64,000 bases of DNA from Eledone cirrhosa (lineage: Eukaryota; Mollusca; Cephalopoda; Octopoda; Eledonidae), in assembly GCA_964016885.1 (NCBI GenBank), contig OZ024744.1:24527930-24591929 (forward strand). The letters run 5' to 3'. Made by a program: the position numbers and the translations under genes. Under the pieces are notes generated by a model that was not told the origin of the DNA, searched no databases, and worked only from the letters and a program-made list of their open reading frames with translations. Below, one piece after another: positions 45,478-54,699 of this stretch (position 1 is its first letter; every line of letters begins with the position of its first letter).

Positions 45478-45690
45478 GGAAACTGGGAGCAACTATCACC
45501 TTAGCTGGGTGGGACAGGTCGCACGACACCCAAGTGAGAGACATGCTAATTAGGTCCGGTATTGTTACACCCCACCATACACATATATGGAAAATTCCGA
45601 AGAGGACGTCCGAAGATGAACTCGCGTCAGACAATCGAAAGAAACCTGAAACCCGTTAATAAAAGTTGGAACGATATACCACTGGATATC
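45478..45690 (+). pseudogene. LINE C-terminal scrap 1
   Basis: LSWVGQVARHPSERHAN and, after a frameshift, GKFRRGRPKMNSRQTIERNL and NKSWNDI resemble the end of LINE ORF2 proteins (xRWAGHVAR...RRGRPK...W). It is too short and mutated to place in a clade. Confidence 0.6.
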
Positions 45691-45704
45691 GATCTGAACC
45701 CTTA

Positions 45705-45730
45705 TATACATATATATATATATATGTATG

Positions 45731-45821
<91 letters not shown>

Positions 45822-45822
45822 A
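45705..45822. repeat. (TA)n-(TG)n microsatellite
   Basis: (TA)n followed by about 48 TG units separates two similar LINE scraps. Confidence 0.95.
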
Positions 45823-45884
45823 CTATAGTTTGGTATCTTGGTATTTCATTAAACAATGCTAATCAGTTCCTATATTGGTATTCT

Positions 45885-45995
45885 CCATGGAAAGAGGTGA
45901 AGTGGACGTCCCAAGATGAACTGGAGGCACACGATCAACAGGGACTTGACACTCGTCAACATAAGTTTGGAGCGATGTCTTGATAGATGTAACTG
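45885..45995 (+). pseudogene. LINE C-terminal scrap 2
   Basis: Repeats the motif of scrap 1: SGRPKMNWRHTINRDLTLVN, with an in-frame TGA just before it. The two scraps on either side of the microsatellite look like separate truncated insertions or a local duplication. Confidence 0.55.
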
Positions 45996-45999
45996 ACCG

Positions 46000-47082
46000 C
46001 GGTGGTCACTGGAGCACTTTGGCTGTCACATGTGTCTCAAGACACAGCAGCTTCTTTGTTTAAGTCTAAGTCTCAGTACAACTACTTCCAAGCCAGACAG
46101 CTATGTACTAAAAATAACAATCAACAACAAAAAAGACAAATGTTTATACTTAGAGAAAAATTGATGCCCAATAAACTTTGCACATTCTGTTTTTAACATA
46201 TTTGAAATTTTAAAATTAGCTCATCGACCCCCAAGACTACCATGGCCCTCTCCAGCGGTAACTGGACACCAAGTTGATCTAGAAGAATTGTAATGAATCA
46301 AGACGTTCTCCGATTCTAGAAAAATGCGAGGCAACATGAAGAATATGAAGTGCTACTAGGATATAACATATCGTTCTTCCTTATATTTCAATGTGAAACA
46401 ATTGCGCCATTTGCCTATGTTATATGAGAAGAGACGTTATTTCACTTTGCAGAATCAGTCAAAATTATGTACGGTAAATAGGAATATCAACTTCCCTGTA
46501 TATTGAGAAGGTTTCTAAAAATATGAACCACAACCATAACAAAAACGATGAAATTAACAGAGAGATTTACAGGAATGTATAAAGGAACAAATTGAAATAG
46601 GTGAAGGTGATAAACTCAAAACACGGCTGAAGGCAATATTTATTAAGAACTTCATTGTTTACATAATTATGACGCTAGCTAAAAAATATCAATTATGACG
46701 CAAGTCGATAGAAAACATAGTGTCCTAATGTTTGCCAAAAATTGAAGATCCAAAACATTGAAGACTCCAACTTTTGGACCATTGCAGAGTTACTGACTAA
46801 CAGATGTGTGTAACCATGATCACAATGATACCATGATCTACCCTTAAAAACAAATAATGTTTGTCCTATCAGTGACCCTTTTATCAGTATGTATATATGG
46901 ACCCATAACTTCTGAGGGAGTCGTAGGAGCGCCATATTCAAATGTGGGGTTTCTAGAGCATTTTTAAAAACCCGGCAGAACCCATCTCCTTTCCAGATCT
47001 GAATGCAGCAGACTTGTTCCTGTTAAGGAGAGAGATAGTGAGAGGTGGGGGGTGAGGAAATGATATAGAGAAAGAATCGATC
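46000..47082. other. no recognised feature
   Basis: About 1.1 kb of moderately AT-rich sequence. Apparent frames of 60-80 codons show no domain. I see nothing definite in it. Confidence 0.4.
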
Positions 47083-47190
47083 CCAGTACTTTACTGGTAC
47101 TTTTTTTTTACCTTAAATGGATGAAAGGTAATTTGAACTCAGAGAGCAGAGAGCTGGAACGAAGACCACCTTTGTATCAGTAGAGCCGTG
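47083..47190 (-). mobile_element. tRNA-derived SINE, decayed
   Basis: Minus strand: TGAGTTCAAATTACC (B box, about 47,128-47,140), CCTTTCATCC and AAAGTACCAGTAAAGTACTGG match the SINE at 21,822. The head has CTCTACTGATACAAAGG in the A-box area. Decayed but full length. Confidence 0.65.
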
Positions 47191-48329
47191 GAAATGTAAA
47201 CGCTACGTATTAGGATCTACAAAGGTAAAAGTAATTCTGTCGATGAATTTAATCTTTATTCAAGTAAGTTTCTTGACAATTAGAGGTAGTTAGAGTTTTA
47301 TCACAGCATGATGATGGGGCATATCATGTTAGATAGTCAATCAGAGAAAGATCGAAGAGCGTTGACCAACCGAAGAATATCGATATCAATAGGCAGGCAG
47401 TTTCTCTCCAGTAATAAATTATGTTGGAATTGACATCAATATTGCATCCGTTGGTGCTGAGTAAAGCTATAGTGACAAACGTATACTCCACCATACTTGC
47501 AAAAGTCAAAGATGACCATATATTCCATAATTCTTTGGCTGTAAGAGTTTTAGTGCCAACATTTTGATATTAGATTCAGTACTTAATCGAACTACGGTGA
47601 TATTAACCACCCCTGTCAAGTTCCACATTAACAGAAACATTGACAGTACATGCATTAGACAGAGAGATGAGACAGGAACAATGAACTGCCCAAACATCGT
47701 TTAAGTGTCTCTTAAGTAGTGAAAGGGAAAACTAGTCCATTAGATAGATGTTTACTCAGCAGTGAAAACAGTAATATCTTGAGAGTAACTGAAGAACTCT
47801 TGAACAAATACTCAGAGTATAGGACTAGCTGGACTAATCTACATAAACAGAAAATTGATGGAGAAACAACCAACATACCAGCAGGAAATGACACATGGGT
47901 ATATACCCCGCAAGTTAGAGGATACTAACAGTGTAAACAGGAAGTGTAGCCTGTCATGGAACTATGATAGATACATCACATAGAACCTGGAAAGCTATAC
48001 CATCGCTGTTCTGAAACAGGAAATATAACTGTTAAATACCTAACCAATAAGAGCTATAATGGTGGTAAGATACAAAATATCGGCTGTGTCATAGAAATAT
48101 GGACGTTATCATCCATATAACCAGCAGCTACACAAAAACACGTCTGTCAGATATTATCTTCTCACAAGACATGGTTATTGCCGAAAATATATATAATGCT
48201 ACCCAGAATGCCGTACCAAAAACAGAATATATTCAAAATTCAAAAAATTAGGAATACTGATAGAACCATCCAATAAAAATACCTACCAGGTACAAACTCA
48301 ACAAATCTGATGTAGTTCAATGAAAAGAA
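47191..48329. other. no recognised feature
   Basis: About 1.1 kb with short frames (60-69 codons) on both strands and no recognisable domain. Possibly old repeat or unique intergenic DNA. Confidence 0.35.
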
Positions 48330-48495
48330 AAGAATTGGAGTCGGGCGTTAGATCGGACCAAGGAAACAATGTTTCCATTAGTCTTTGCATTATTAATGGA
48401 ATCTGACAGTCACAATTATTGGGATTTGAACTCACAACATAAAGAAACGGATCAGATAATGTAAAGCATCCTGTCCTTCCGCCCGTCACTGAAAC
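48330..48495 (-). mobile_element. tRNA-derived SINE relic
   Basis: Minus strand: GGGCGGAAGGACAGGATGC (A-box area) and GTGAGTTCAAATCCC (B box, about 48,423-48,437). The body is diverged from the other copies. Confidence 0.55.
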
Positions 48496-48499
48496 GCTG

Positions 48500-48610
48500 A
48501 TTTGTTACATCGATCCCGAAAGTAGGAAAGACAAATTTGACCTTGGTGGGATTTGAACTCTGAAAGCAGTGAGCCAGAACAAATCCAGACGCTCTAAACA
48601 ACTTTGTTTA
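48500..48610 (-). mobile_element. tRNA-derived SINE relic
   Basis: Minus strand: GAGTTCAAATCCCACC (B box, about 48,545-48,560), then TTTGTCTTTCCTACTTTCGG and GATCGATGTAAC, the 21,822-type body. The 3' end is replaced by the next SINE. Confidence 0.6.
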
Positions 48611-48684
48611 AACAACACCACCAATTCGTTCGCTGGGAGAGGAAACAAGGGTCGTGCACTGTTGTAGAGAACTTAACATATATC

Positions 48685-48819
48685 TAGTATATCTATCTAT
48701 CTATCTATATGTGTGTATCCCTTCCCCCACTCTCAAGCGTGAAACTAATATTAACATGTGTACTGCCTCTTCGCTTCCACGTTGTTGTTTTTTTGGGGTT
48801 TTCTCTTTACTCTCTCAAC

Positions 48820-48865
<46 letters not shown>
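48685..48865. repeat. (CTAT)n and (TA)n microsatellites
   Basis: (TATC)n at about 48,692-48,712 and (TA)n at 48,824-48,865. T-rich sequence lies between them. Confidence 0.85.
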
Positions 48866-48871
<6 letters not shown>

Positions 48872-49013
48872 TCTGAAGACGGCGTATATATGTGTTGGTA
48901 TGTATATTTAATCTTGATAATTTGTATAATTTTGTATAATTTTGTACATAGATCTGTTGAATATGCATACCAATTCTAACACATATATATCCTAGAAACG
49001 ATCGTTAAATAAT
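48866..49013 (+). ncRNA. hammerhead ribozyme, long stem II (orphan copy)
   Basis: Stem I 5' ATTATTT (48,866-48,872), CTGAAGA (48,873-48,879), stem II GTATATATGTGTT with AACACATATATAT plus inner GGTATG/CATACC, GAAA (48,995-48,998). Stem III AC-GATC-GT is followed by cleavage site GUU (U at 49,006), and stem I 3' AAATAAT (49,007-49,013). The 7-bp stem I is perfect. Same C-A mismatch at the first stem II pair as its sisters. Confidence 0.7.
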
Positions 49014-49061
49014 GAACTTTTTTTGTTTAATATAAGGAATTGTTTGTTCATTATTTGTTTA

Positions 49062-49068
<7 letters not shown>
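48866..49068 (+). repeat. orphan PLE2-family terminal repeat
   Basis: Third copy of the PLE2 3' terminal block, flanked by (TA)n on both sides. Its left edge coincides with the start of the hammerhead stem I. Confidence 0.75.

Positions 49069-49134
<66 letters not shown>
49069..49134. repeat. (TA)n microsatellite
   Basis: Pure (TA)n separating the hammerhead block from a foldback. Confidence 0.95.
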
Positions 49135-49139
<5 letters not shown>

Positions 49140-49176
49140 TATTGAAGTTTGCTTGAAGCATTGTGGAATAATAAAT

Positions 49177-49895
49177 ATATATCTTTAAGTCGTTTGGAAG
49201 CCTCGACAATGCAAATGGGTAAATCTCCGGGTAACAAGATCCGGTGGTGGAGAGAGAGATGTAAGTGGGTTTACGTTGAGATGCGTGGTGTGTAAAGATG
49301 TGTAAATGTGTAGAAGAAAGAAGGGAAGAGTATAAAGGATAAAATAAAAATAACAACACAAGAGAGTTACTTTGGGAGAGATTTAATAGTCCCTATATAT
49401 TTCGGATTCACATCCATCAACTGGTGGTTTTTTTCCGGGGTAAAGGACGTCTGTAGGACAGGTGCGAAACGCGTCCTCCGCTGTTTGTTGTTTTGAATAT
49501 CTGATATTCAAAACAACAAACAGCGGAGGACGCTTTCGCACCTGTCCGACAGACAACCTTTACCCCGGAGTAATTTAGTAAATTCCTATTTTAGTGTAAT
49601 CTTATTAACTGCATTTTCCCTTCTCGGGCCTCTCCACGTGAGCATATTTCACCCCAGTTGATGGATGTGAATCCGAAATATATAGGGACTATTAAATCTC
49701 TCCCAAGGTAACTCTCTCTTGTGTTGTTATTTTTATTTCATCCTTTATACTCTTCCCTTCTTTCTTCTACACATTTACACATCTTTACACACCACGCATC
49801 TCAACGTAAACCCACTTACATCTCTCTCTCCACCACCGGATCTTGTTACCCGGAGATTTACCCATTTGCATTGTCGAGGCTTCCAAACGACTTAA

Positions 49896-49906
<11 letters not shown>
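49177..49906. repeat. large foldback element
   Basis: Arms 49,177-49,501 and 49,503-49,906 are near-perfect inverted repeats meeting at GAATATCTGATATTC with almost no loop. The right arm holds about 80 extra bases (about 49,569-49,653) absent from the left arm. Near 49,655-49,690 TTGAT-GGAT-GTGA-ATCC-GAAA looks like a decayed hammerhead core. The outer ends touch (TA)n. No protein. Confidence 0.85.
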
Positions 49907-49930
<24 letters not shown>

Positions 49931-50120
49931 AAAATGTTCAAGACCCCGACGGCAGAGCTCAAGCCGCCATTTCGACAGCTATTTCTGGAGTCCAGAAATA
50001 GCCGTCGCAACGGCTTGAGCTCCGCCGTCGGGGTTTTGAACATTTTTCTATTACCCAATCTACTACCCTAAGTATTGAGTACTCTGGTGTGTTATTGTTT
50101 CCACTCTCAGATTCCTCCAG
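49899..50120. repeat. (TA)n plus short hairpin repeat
   Basis: (TA)n (49,899-49,928), then inverted arms GTTCAAGACCCCGACGGC / GCCGTCGGGGTTTTGAAC with centre TTTCTGGAGTCCAGAAA (about 49,936-50,042), then TAAGTATTGAGTACTCTGGTG. A one-armed relative is at 20,690. Confidence 0.8.
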
Positions 50121-50400
50121 AATTCTTTTTTCGCCTGCTTTCTATCTAGCCTAATTTCATCCACACTCCTTAGAATTTGCTGTAAAGAATTCACTTTCAA
50201 CGCTTGACCGCTCCACCCACTCTCTCATTGTTCTACAGGCAAGTTCAGCCTGCCTCACCTCCCACAACCGCCATGAAAGATTTAATTGTGTTTACAAGAA
50301 ATGTTGACCAATCCTTTTGACAACTACAATCTTCCCATATATGGAATTTCCCCTTGAAAAGTTCGGCTATTTATTACCACGCTAAAATCTAATTTAGTCC
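50121..50400. other. spacer, unassigned
   Basis: C/T-rich sequence with no recognised feature. Confidence 0.35.
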
Positions 50401-50563
50401 AGAAATTGCCGTCGAAACGCCGGTGAAACCATTGTAACACACAATAAATTGAGTTCAGATGCATCACTGATTTTTCGTTTTATATTATATCATACTCTGC
50501 TCTGTAAGAGCATAGAGTGCTCAACCGGCATACAGCCTATGGAAGCATTTTAGCTACCATTCG

Positions 50564-50564
<1 letters not shown>
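50401..50564. repeat. dispersed repeat blocks
   Basis: Contains GCCGTCGAAACGCCGG and ACACAATAAATTGAG...CACTGATTTTTCG (reverse of 33,976 and 57,238), then AGAGTGCTCAACCGGCATAC shared with 34,110. A mosaic of the same pieces as at 34 kb. Confidence 0.65.

Positions 50565-50640
<76 letters not shown>
50565..50640. repeat. (CA)n-(TA)n microsatellite
   Basis: (CA)n followed by (TA)n, immediately before the first hammerhead unit. Confidence 0.95.
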
Positions 50641-50644
<4 letters not shown>

Positions 50645-50859
50645 TAAGTTAAAGTGTACATCTACATATGTATACGGAAGTATTAGTATGCATATAAATA
50701 CACACATGTATACATATGTAGATGTACTGAGTTTTTCACTAGACACTTTACAGTGAGTGTCAACTAGTCTGTACGTAACCACACAGACGGACCGGGTTTT
50801 AGAGTCATACGAGTTTTCAAGGAAACACATTTCCTCTATTCTCCAGAGGGCCAGACAGG

Positions 50860-50904
50860 AATATTGGACTAGTTTCGATGTTATTACATCTCATCAGCAA
50901 TATT
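50860..50904 (-). ncRNA. hammerhead ribozyme, unit 1
   Basis: Minus strand: stem I AATATTG (50,904-50,898), CTGATGA (50,897-50,891), stem II GATG-TAATAA-CATC (50,890-50,877), GAAA (50,876-50,873), stem III C-TA-G (50,872-50,869 region), cleavage site GUC (50,869-50,867), stem I 3' CAATATT (50,866-50,860). All invariant core residues are present and stem I pairs 7 of 7. Farther out CTCCAGAG (50,929-50,922) pairs with CTCTGGAG (50,848-50,841), extending stem I. Stem III of two pairs with a 2-nt loop is typical of metazoan PLE and retrozyme hammerheads, which often act as dimers. Confidence 0.92.
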
Positions 50905-51326
50905 TACCCATCTTCCGGCTTCTCTGGAGAATTGTAAAAGCACATATCGTTATATGCTTTTTCTATGAAAATTAGTAGTGGGTAGACCAATTTGCATAGA
51001 ACGTGAGTCATTGTACGCACCGGTTCAGCGGAAACGATAAAAACAAATAACGAAACGAAATTAAATTTCGTTTCGCTTCTAACTCACTTTTGTATGACTG
51101 ACGCTTAAACAATTAAGTTAAAGTGTACATCTACATATGTATACGGAAGTATTAGTATGCATATAAATACACACGTATACATATGTACATGTACTGAGTT
51201 TTTCACTAGACACTTTACAGTGAGTGTCAGCTAGTCTGTACGTAACCACACAGACGGACCGGGTTTTAGAGTCATACGAGTTTTCAAGGAAACACATTTC
51301 CTCTATTCTCCAGAAGGCCAGACAGG

Positions 51327-51371
51327 AATATTGGACTAGTTTCGATGTTATTACATCTCATCAGCAATATT
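51327..51371 (-). ncRNA. hammerhead ribozyme, unit 2
   Basis: Same sequence as unit 1 at a 467-bp offset: CTGATGA 51,364-51,358, stem II GATG/CATC, GAAA 51,343-51,340, GUC ending at 51,334, stem I 3' CAATATT 51,333-51,327. Core and stems are unchanged from unit 1. Confidence 0.92.
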
Positions 51372-51856
51372 TACCCATCTTCCGGCTTCTCTGGAGAATT
51401 GTAAAAGCACATATCGTTATATGCTTTTTCTATGAAAATTAGTAGTGGGTAGACCAATTTGCATAGAACGTGAGTCATTGTACGCACCGGTTCAGCGGAA
51501 ACGATAAAAACAAATAACGAAACGAAATTAAATTTCGTTTCGCTTCTAACTCACTTTTGTATGACTGACGCTTAAACAATTAAGTTAAAGTGTACATCTA
51601 CATATGTATACGGAAGTATTAGTATGCATATAAATACACACGTATACATATGTACATGTACTGAGTTTTTCACTAGACACTTTACAGTGAGTGTCAGTTA
51701 GTCTGTACGTAACCACACAGACGGACCGGGTTTTAGAGTCATACGAGTTTTCAAGGAAACACATTTCCTCTATTCTCCAGAGGGCCAGACAGGAATAGAA
51801 AAAGCATATAACGATATGTGCTTTTACAATTCTCCAGAGAAGCCAGAAGATGGGTA

Positions 51857-51901
51857 AATATTGCTGATGAGATGTAATAACATCGAAACTAGTCCAATAT
51901 T
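51857..51901 (+). ncRNA. hammerhead ribozyme, inverted unit
   Basis: Plus strand: AATATTG 51,857-51,863, CTGATGA 51,864-51,870, GATG-TAATAA-CATC 51,871-51,884, GAAA 51,885-51,888, C-TA-G, GUC 51,892-51,894 (cleavage after 51,894), CAATATT 51,895-51,901. Identical to the other two copies. Confidence 0.92.
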
Positions 51902-52184
51902 CCTGTCTGGCCCTCTGGAGAATAGAGGAAATGTGTTTCCTTGAAAACTCGTATGACTCTAAAACCCGGTCCGTCTGTGTGGTTACGTACAGACTAGCTG
52001 ACACTCCCTGTAAAGTGTCTAGTGAAAAACTCAGTACATGTACATATGTATACATGTGTGTATTTATATGCATACTAATACTTCCGTATACATATGTAGA
52101 TGTACACTTTAACTTAATTGTTTAAGCGTCAGTCATACAAAAGTGAGTTAGAAGCGAAACGAAATTTAATTTCGTTTCGTTATT

Positions 52185-52300
<116 letters not shown>

Positions 52301-52700
52301 GTTTTTGAATTTGTTTTGCGTGATTTCTTATCTGAAAATGTGTGTTGAAAACAGATATTGTTATACTTGTTATACTTTGGGATGGTGATGTTGCCAATAA
52401 AGACACACGCACCTGTGATTTTCACTTCAATTTATCATAAATTCCGCGTTTGGTTTTTTAGTTCGATAACCAGAAGATTGTTTATATATTGTCAAAGCTC
52501 TTTCATCACACATTCTGTGACCTTCTCAGTGACTAGATTTTGACAATATATGAACAACCATCCGGCTATCGAACCAACCAACCAGAAATTTATAATAAAT
52601 TGAAGTGTGAACCAACATGTGCATGTGTATTTATTGGCAATATGACCCTCCAAAAGTATAACAATATATATATATAATATATATATACATATAAGCAGAG
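52301..52700. repeat. foldback repeat related to PLE1 termini
   Basis: Inverted arms of about 52,366-52,495 and 52,540-52,668 (GTTCGATAACCAGAAGATTG and its near complement, ATATTGTCAAA/TTTGACAATAT at the centre). The outer edge AACAGATATTGTTATACTT matches the PLE1 termini at 24,770 and 28,150. The central loop, minus strand, reads CTGAGAA-(TCACA..TGTGA)-GAAAG (52,529-52,500), a hammerhead-like core with one base apparently deleted. Confidence 0.75.
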
Positions 52701-52720
52701 ATATATATATATATATACAT

Positions 52721-52763
52721 AAAGAGAGAGAGAGTGCGAGAGATAGAGAGGAGAGAGAGAGGG

Positions 52764-52796
<33 letters not shown>

Positions 52797-52809
52797 TGAG
52801 AGAGAGGGA

Positions 52810-52895
<86 letters not shown>
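52721..52895. repeat. (GA)n microsatellite
   Basis: Long (GA)n with sparse interruptions; the last 80 bp are nearly pure. Confidence 0.97.
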
Positions 52896-52897
<2 letters not shown>

Positions 52898-53370
52898 TAT
52901 TATTTATGTTCATATACGGAAAGAAAGCACTACCTAAGGTTTCAAGGCCCAACATTGACCATATTGCCAGAATATAAGTGGGATCAAAATTCGTGACCTA
53001 ATCTTCTGGCACTTAGACATGTTTAAAAATACCGTTAAAAGTATAGCACATTAAACGCTTGCTTACGAAAAACGTATTATAATAAAAGGGTATAACTGAA
53101 ATTTGAAATGGCGAAAAAGGTTTATTCGAGTTTGTATTCGTGCATTATAGATGATGTATGGTATTTTGTGGTGTAATGTAATATAGAGATGGTAATATTT
53201 ATTAAGGTGTGAAGTAGAGTAGTGTAGAAGGTATTCTGTATTATATAAGTATGGGAAAAGAAAAAAATATTAGGAAAGTTTATAAATAAAAATAAGGTTC
53301 TTGAAAATCAGTTGAATTTGTTGAGTATTCCCACTTAGCAAGGAGTAGGCTTTTGTGATACATACATACA
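52896..53370. other. no recognised feature
   Basis: AT-rich sequence without frames or repeat partners, ending in a short (CATA)n tail. Confidence 0.4.
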
Positions 53371-53950
53371 CTAATACATGGTGGCTGCCAACTCATCTTC
53401 GAGTACGGCCACTACTTTATATCCACGTAGAACCCCTACCGATGCGCTGAACGAGTGTGCATTTTTACTCCAGCCAGCGACTTGAAAACTCTGGTACAAA
53501 CACTACAGTTGTGACAATGATTGACACATAGTGCTGGGCCCATGGTACCATGTGACGACAAGTGCAGAGAGATCTCCAGATATAAAGCAATGCCTGTGCC
53601 GTGAAGCTTTTATAGTGAGCAAAGGCACTGCACAAAGCCAGTCCCACTCTCTTAACCAAGATTATATTTACCAAAAAGAAGAACAAGTCAACATCATTGG
53701 TTACCATCAGGGTTGCAGGTGTTATATCAGAGTTTTCCTTCTCCTAGAATTCTGCCTTGACAAAGGCTAAGGGGTCATCTCTCCCGGTGATTTTTGATGG
53801 CCATTGACTCTTAAGAGCTCCTTTGCCCTTTGACAGGTTTTGTTTTTAGTCCTGCAGGATGTCCAAAATCATCCTCGTCACCAAGAAACCTTGGTGGGGT
53901 TGCCAGTTTAGTCGCCAACGACCCGACCATGAGACAGGTTGTACTGGGAT
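53371..53950 (-). mobile_element. composite non-autonomous element, copy 2
   Basis: Near-identical to 44,628-45,190 over its full length, including the minus-strand zinc-finger end (about 53,490-53,440), the CTCTTAAGAGTCAATGG block and the 5' GGTCGGGTCGTTGG block. The adjacent (TATG)n at its 3' side is short here. Confidence 0.72.
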
Positions 53951-54102
53951 ATATGTATATATATACATACATATATATATATATACATACATATATATAT
54001 ACACACACATATATATATATATACATACATAATTATACATACATATATATATATATACATGCATATAAATACATACATATAAATACATACATATATATAT
54101 AT
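53951..54102. repeat. TATG/TA microsatellite
   Basis: Mixed (TA)n and (CATA)n between two composite copies; it forms the tail of the next copy. Confidence 0.9.
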
Positions 54103-54470
54103 ATGGTGGCTGCGAACTCATCTTCGAGTACGGCCACTACTTTATATCCACGTAAAACCCCTATCGATGCGCTGGACGAGTGTGATGTTTTAGTCCAGCT
54201 AGCGACTTGAAAACTCTGGTACAAACACTACACTTGTGACTATTATTGACACATAGTGCTGGGCCCATGGATTTTGGATGGCCATTGACTCTTAAGAGCT
54301 TCTTTGCCCTTTGACAGGTTTTGTTTTTAGTCCTGCAGGATGTCCAAAGTCACCCTCCTCACCAAGAAACCTTGGTAGGTTTGCCAGTTTAGTCGCCAAT
54401 GACCCGACCATGGGACAGGTACTGGGATACATGTTACCAGTAGCACCAACTGGTGACCTGACATACATAT
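54103..54470 (-). mobile_element. composite element, copy 3, internal deletion
   Basis: Same ends as copies 1 and 2, but about 230 bp of the middle is missing: GGGCCCATGG at 54,261-54,270 joins directly to ATTTTGGATGGCCATTGAC. Its 5' end has GGTCACCAGTTGGTGC. It is tandem and co-oriented with copy 2. Confidence 0.72.
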
Positions 54471-54496
54471 ATATATATATATATATACATACATAT

Positions 54497-54536
<40 letters not shown>

Positions 54537-54690
54537 TATATACATACATATACATACATACATATATATCCTATACATATATACATACATATATATCCTA
54601 TAAATATATACATTTATATATATATTTATATATGTATACATACATACATACATACATACATGTATACATATATGATAGCTGCAAATTCAC
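54463..54690. repeat. (TA)n-(CATA)n microsatellite
   Basis: Mixed (TA)n and (CATA)n forming the 3' tail of the minus-strand zinc-finger LINE. Confidence 0.9.
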
Positions 54691-54699
54691 ACTAAGAGT

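Noticed and set aside
50757..51442. 72-codon frame repeated in hammerhead units
   Set aside because: Opposite strand to the ribozyme, no domain, and conservation is explained by tandem duplication.
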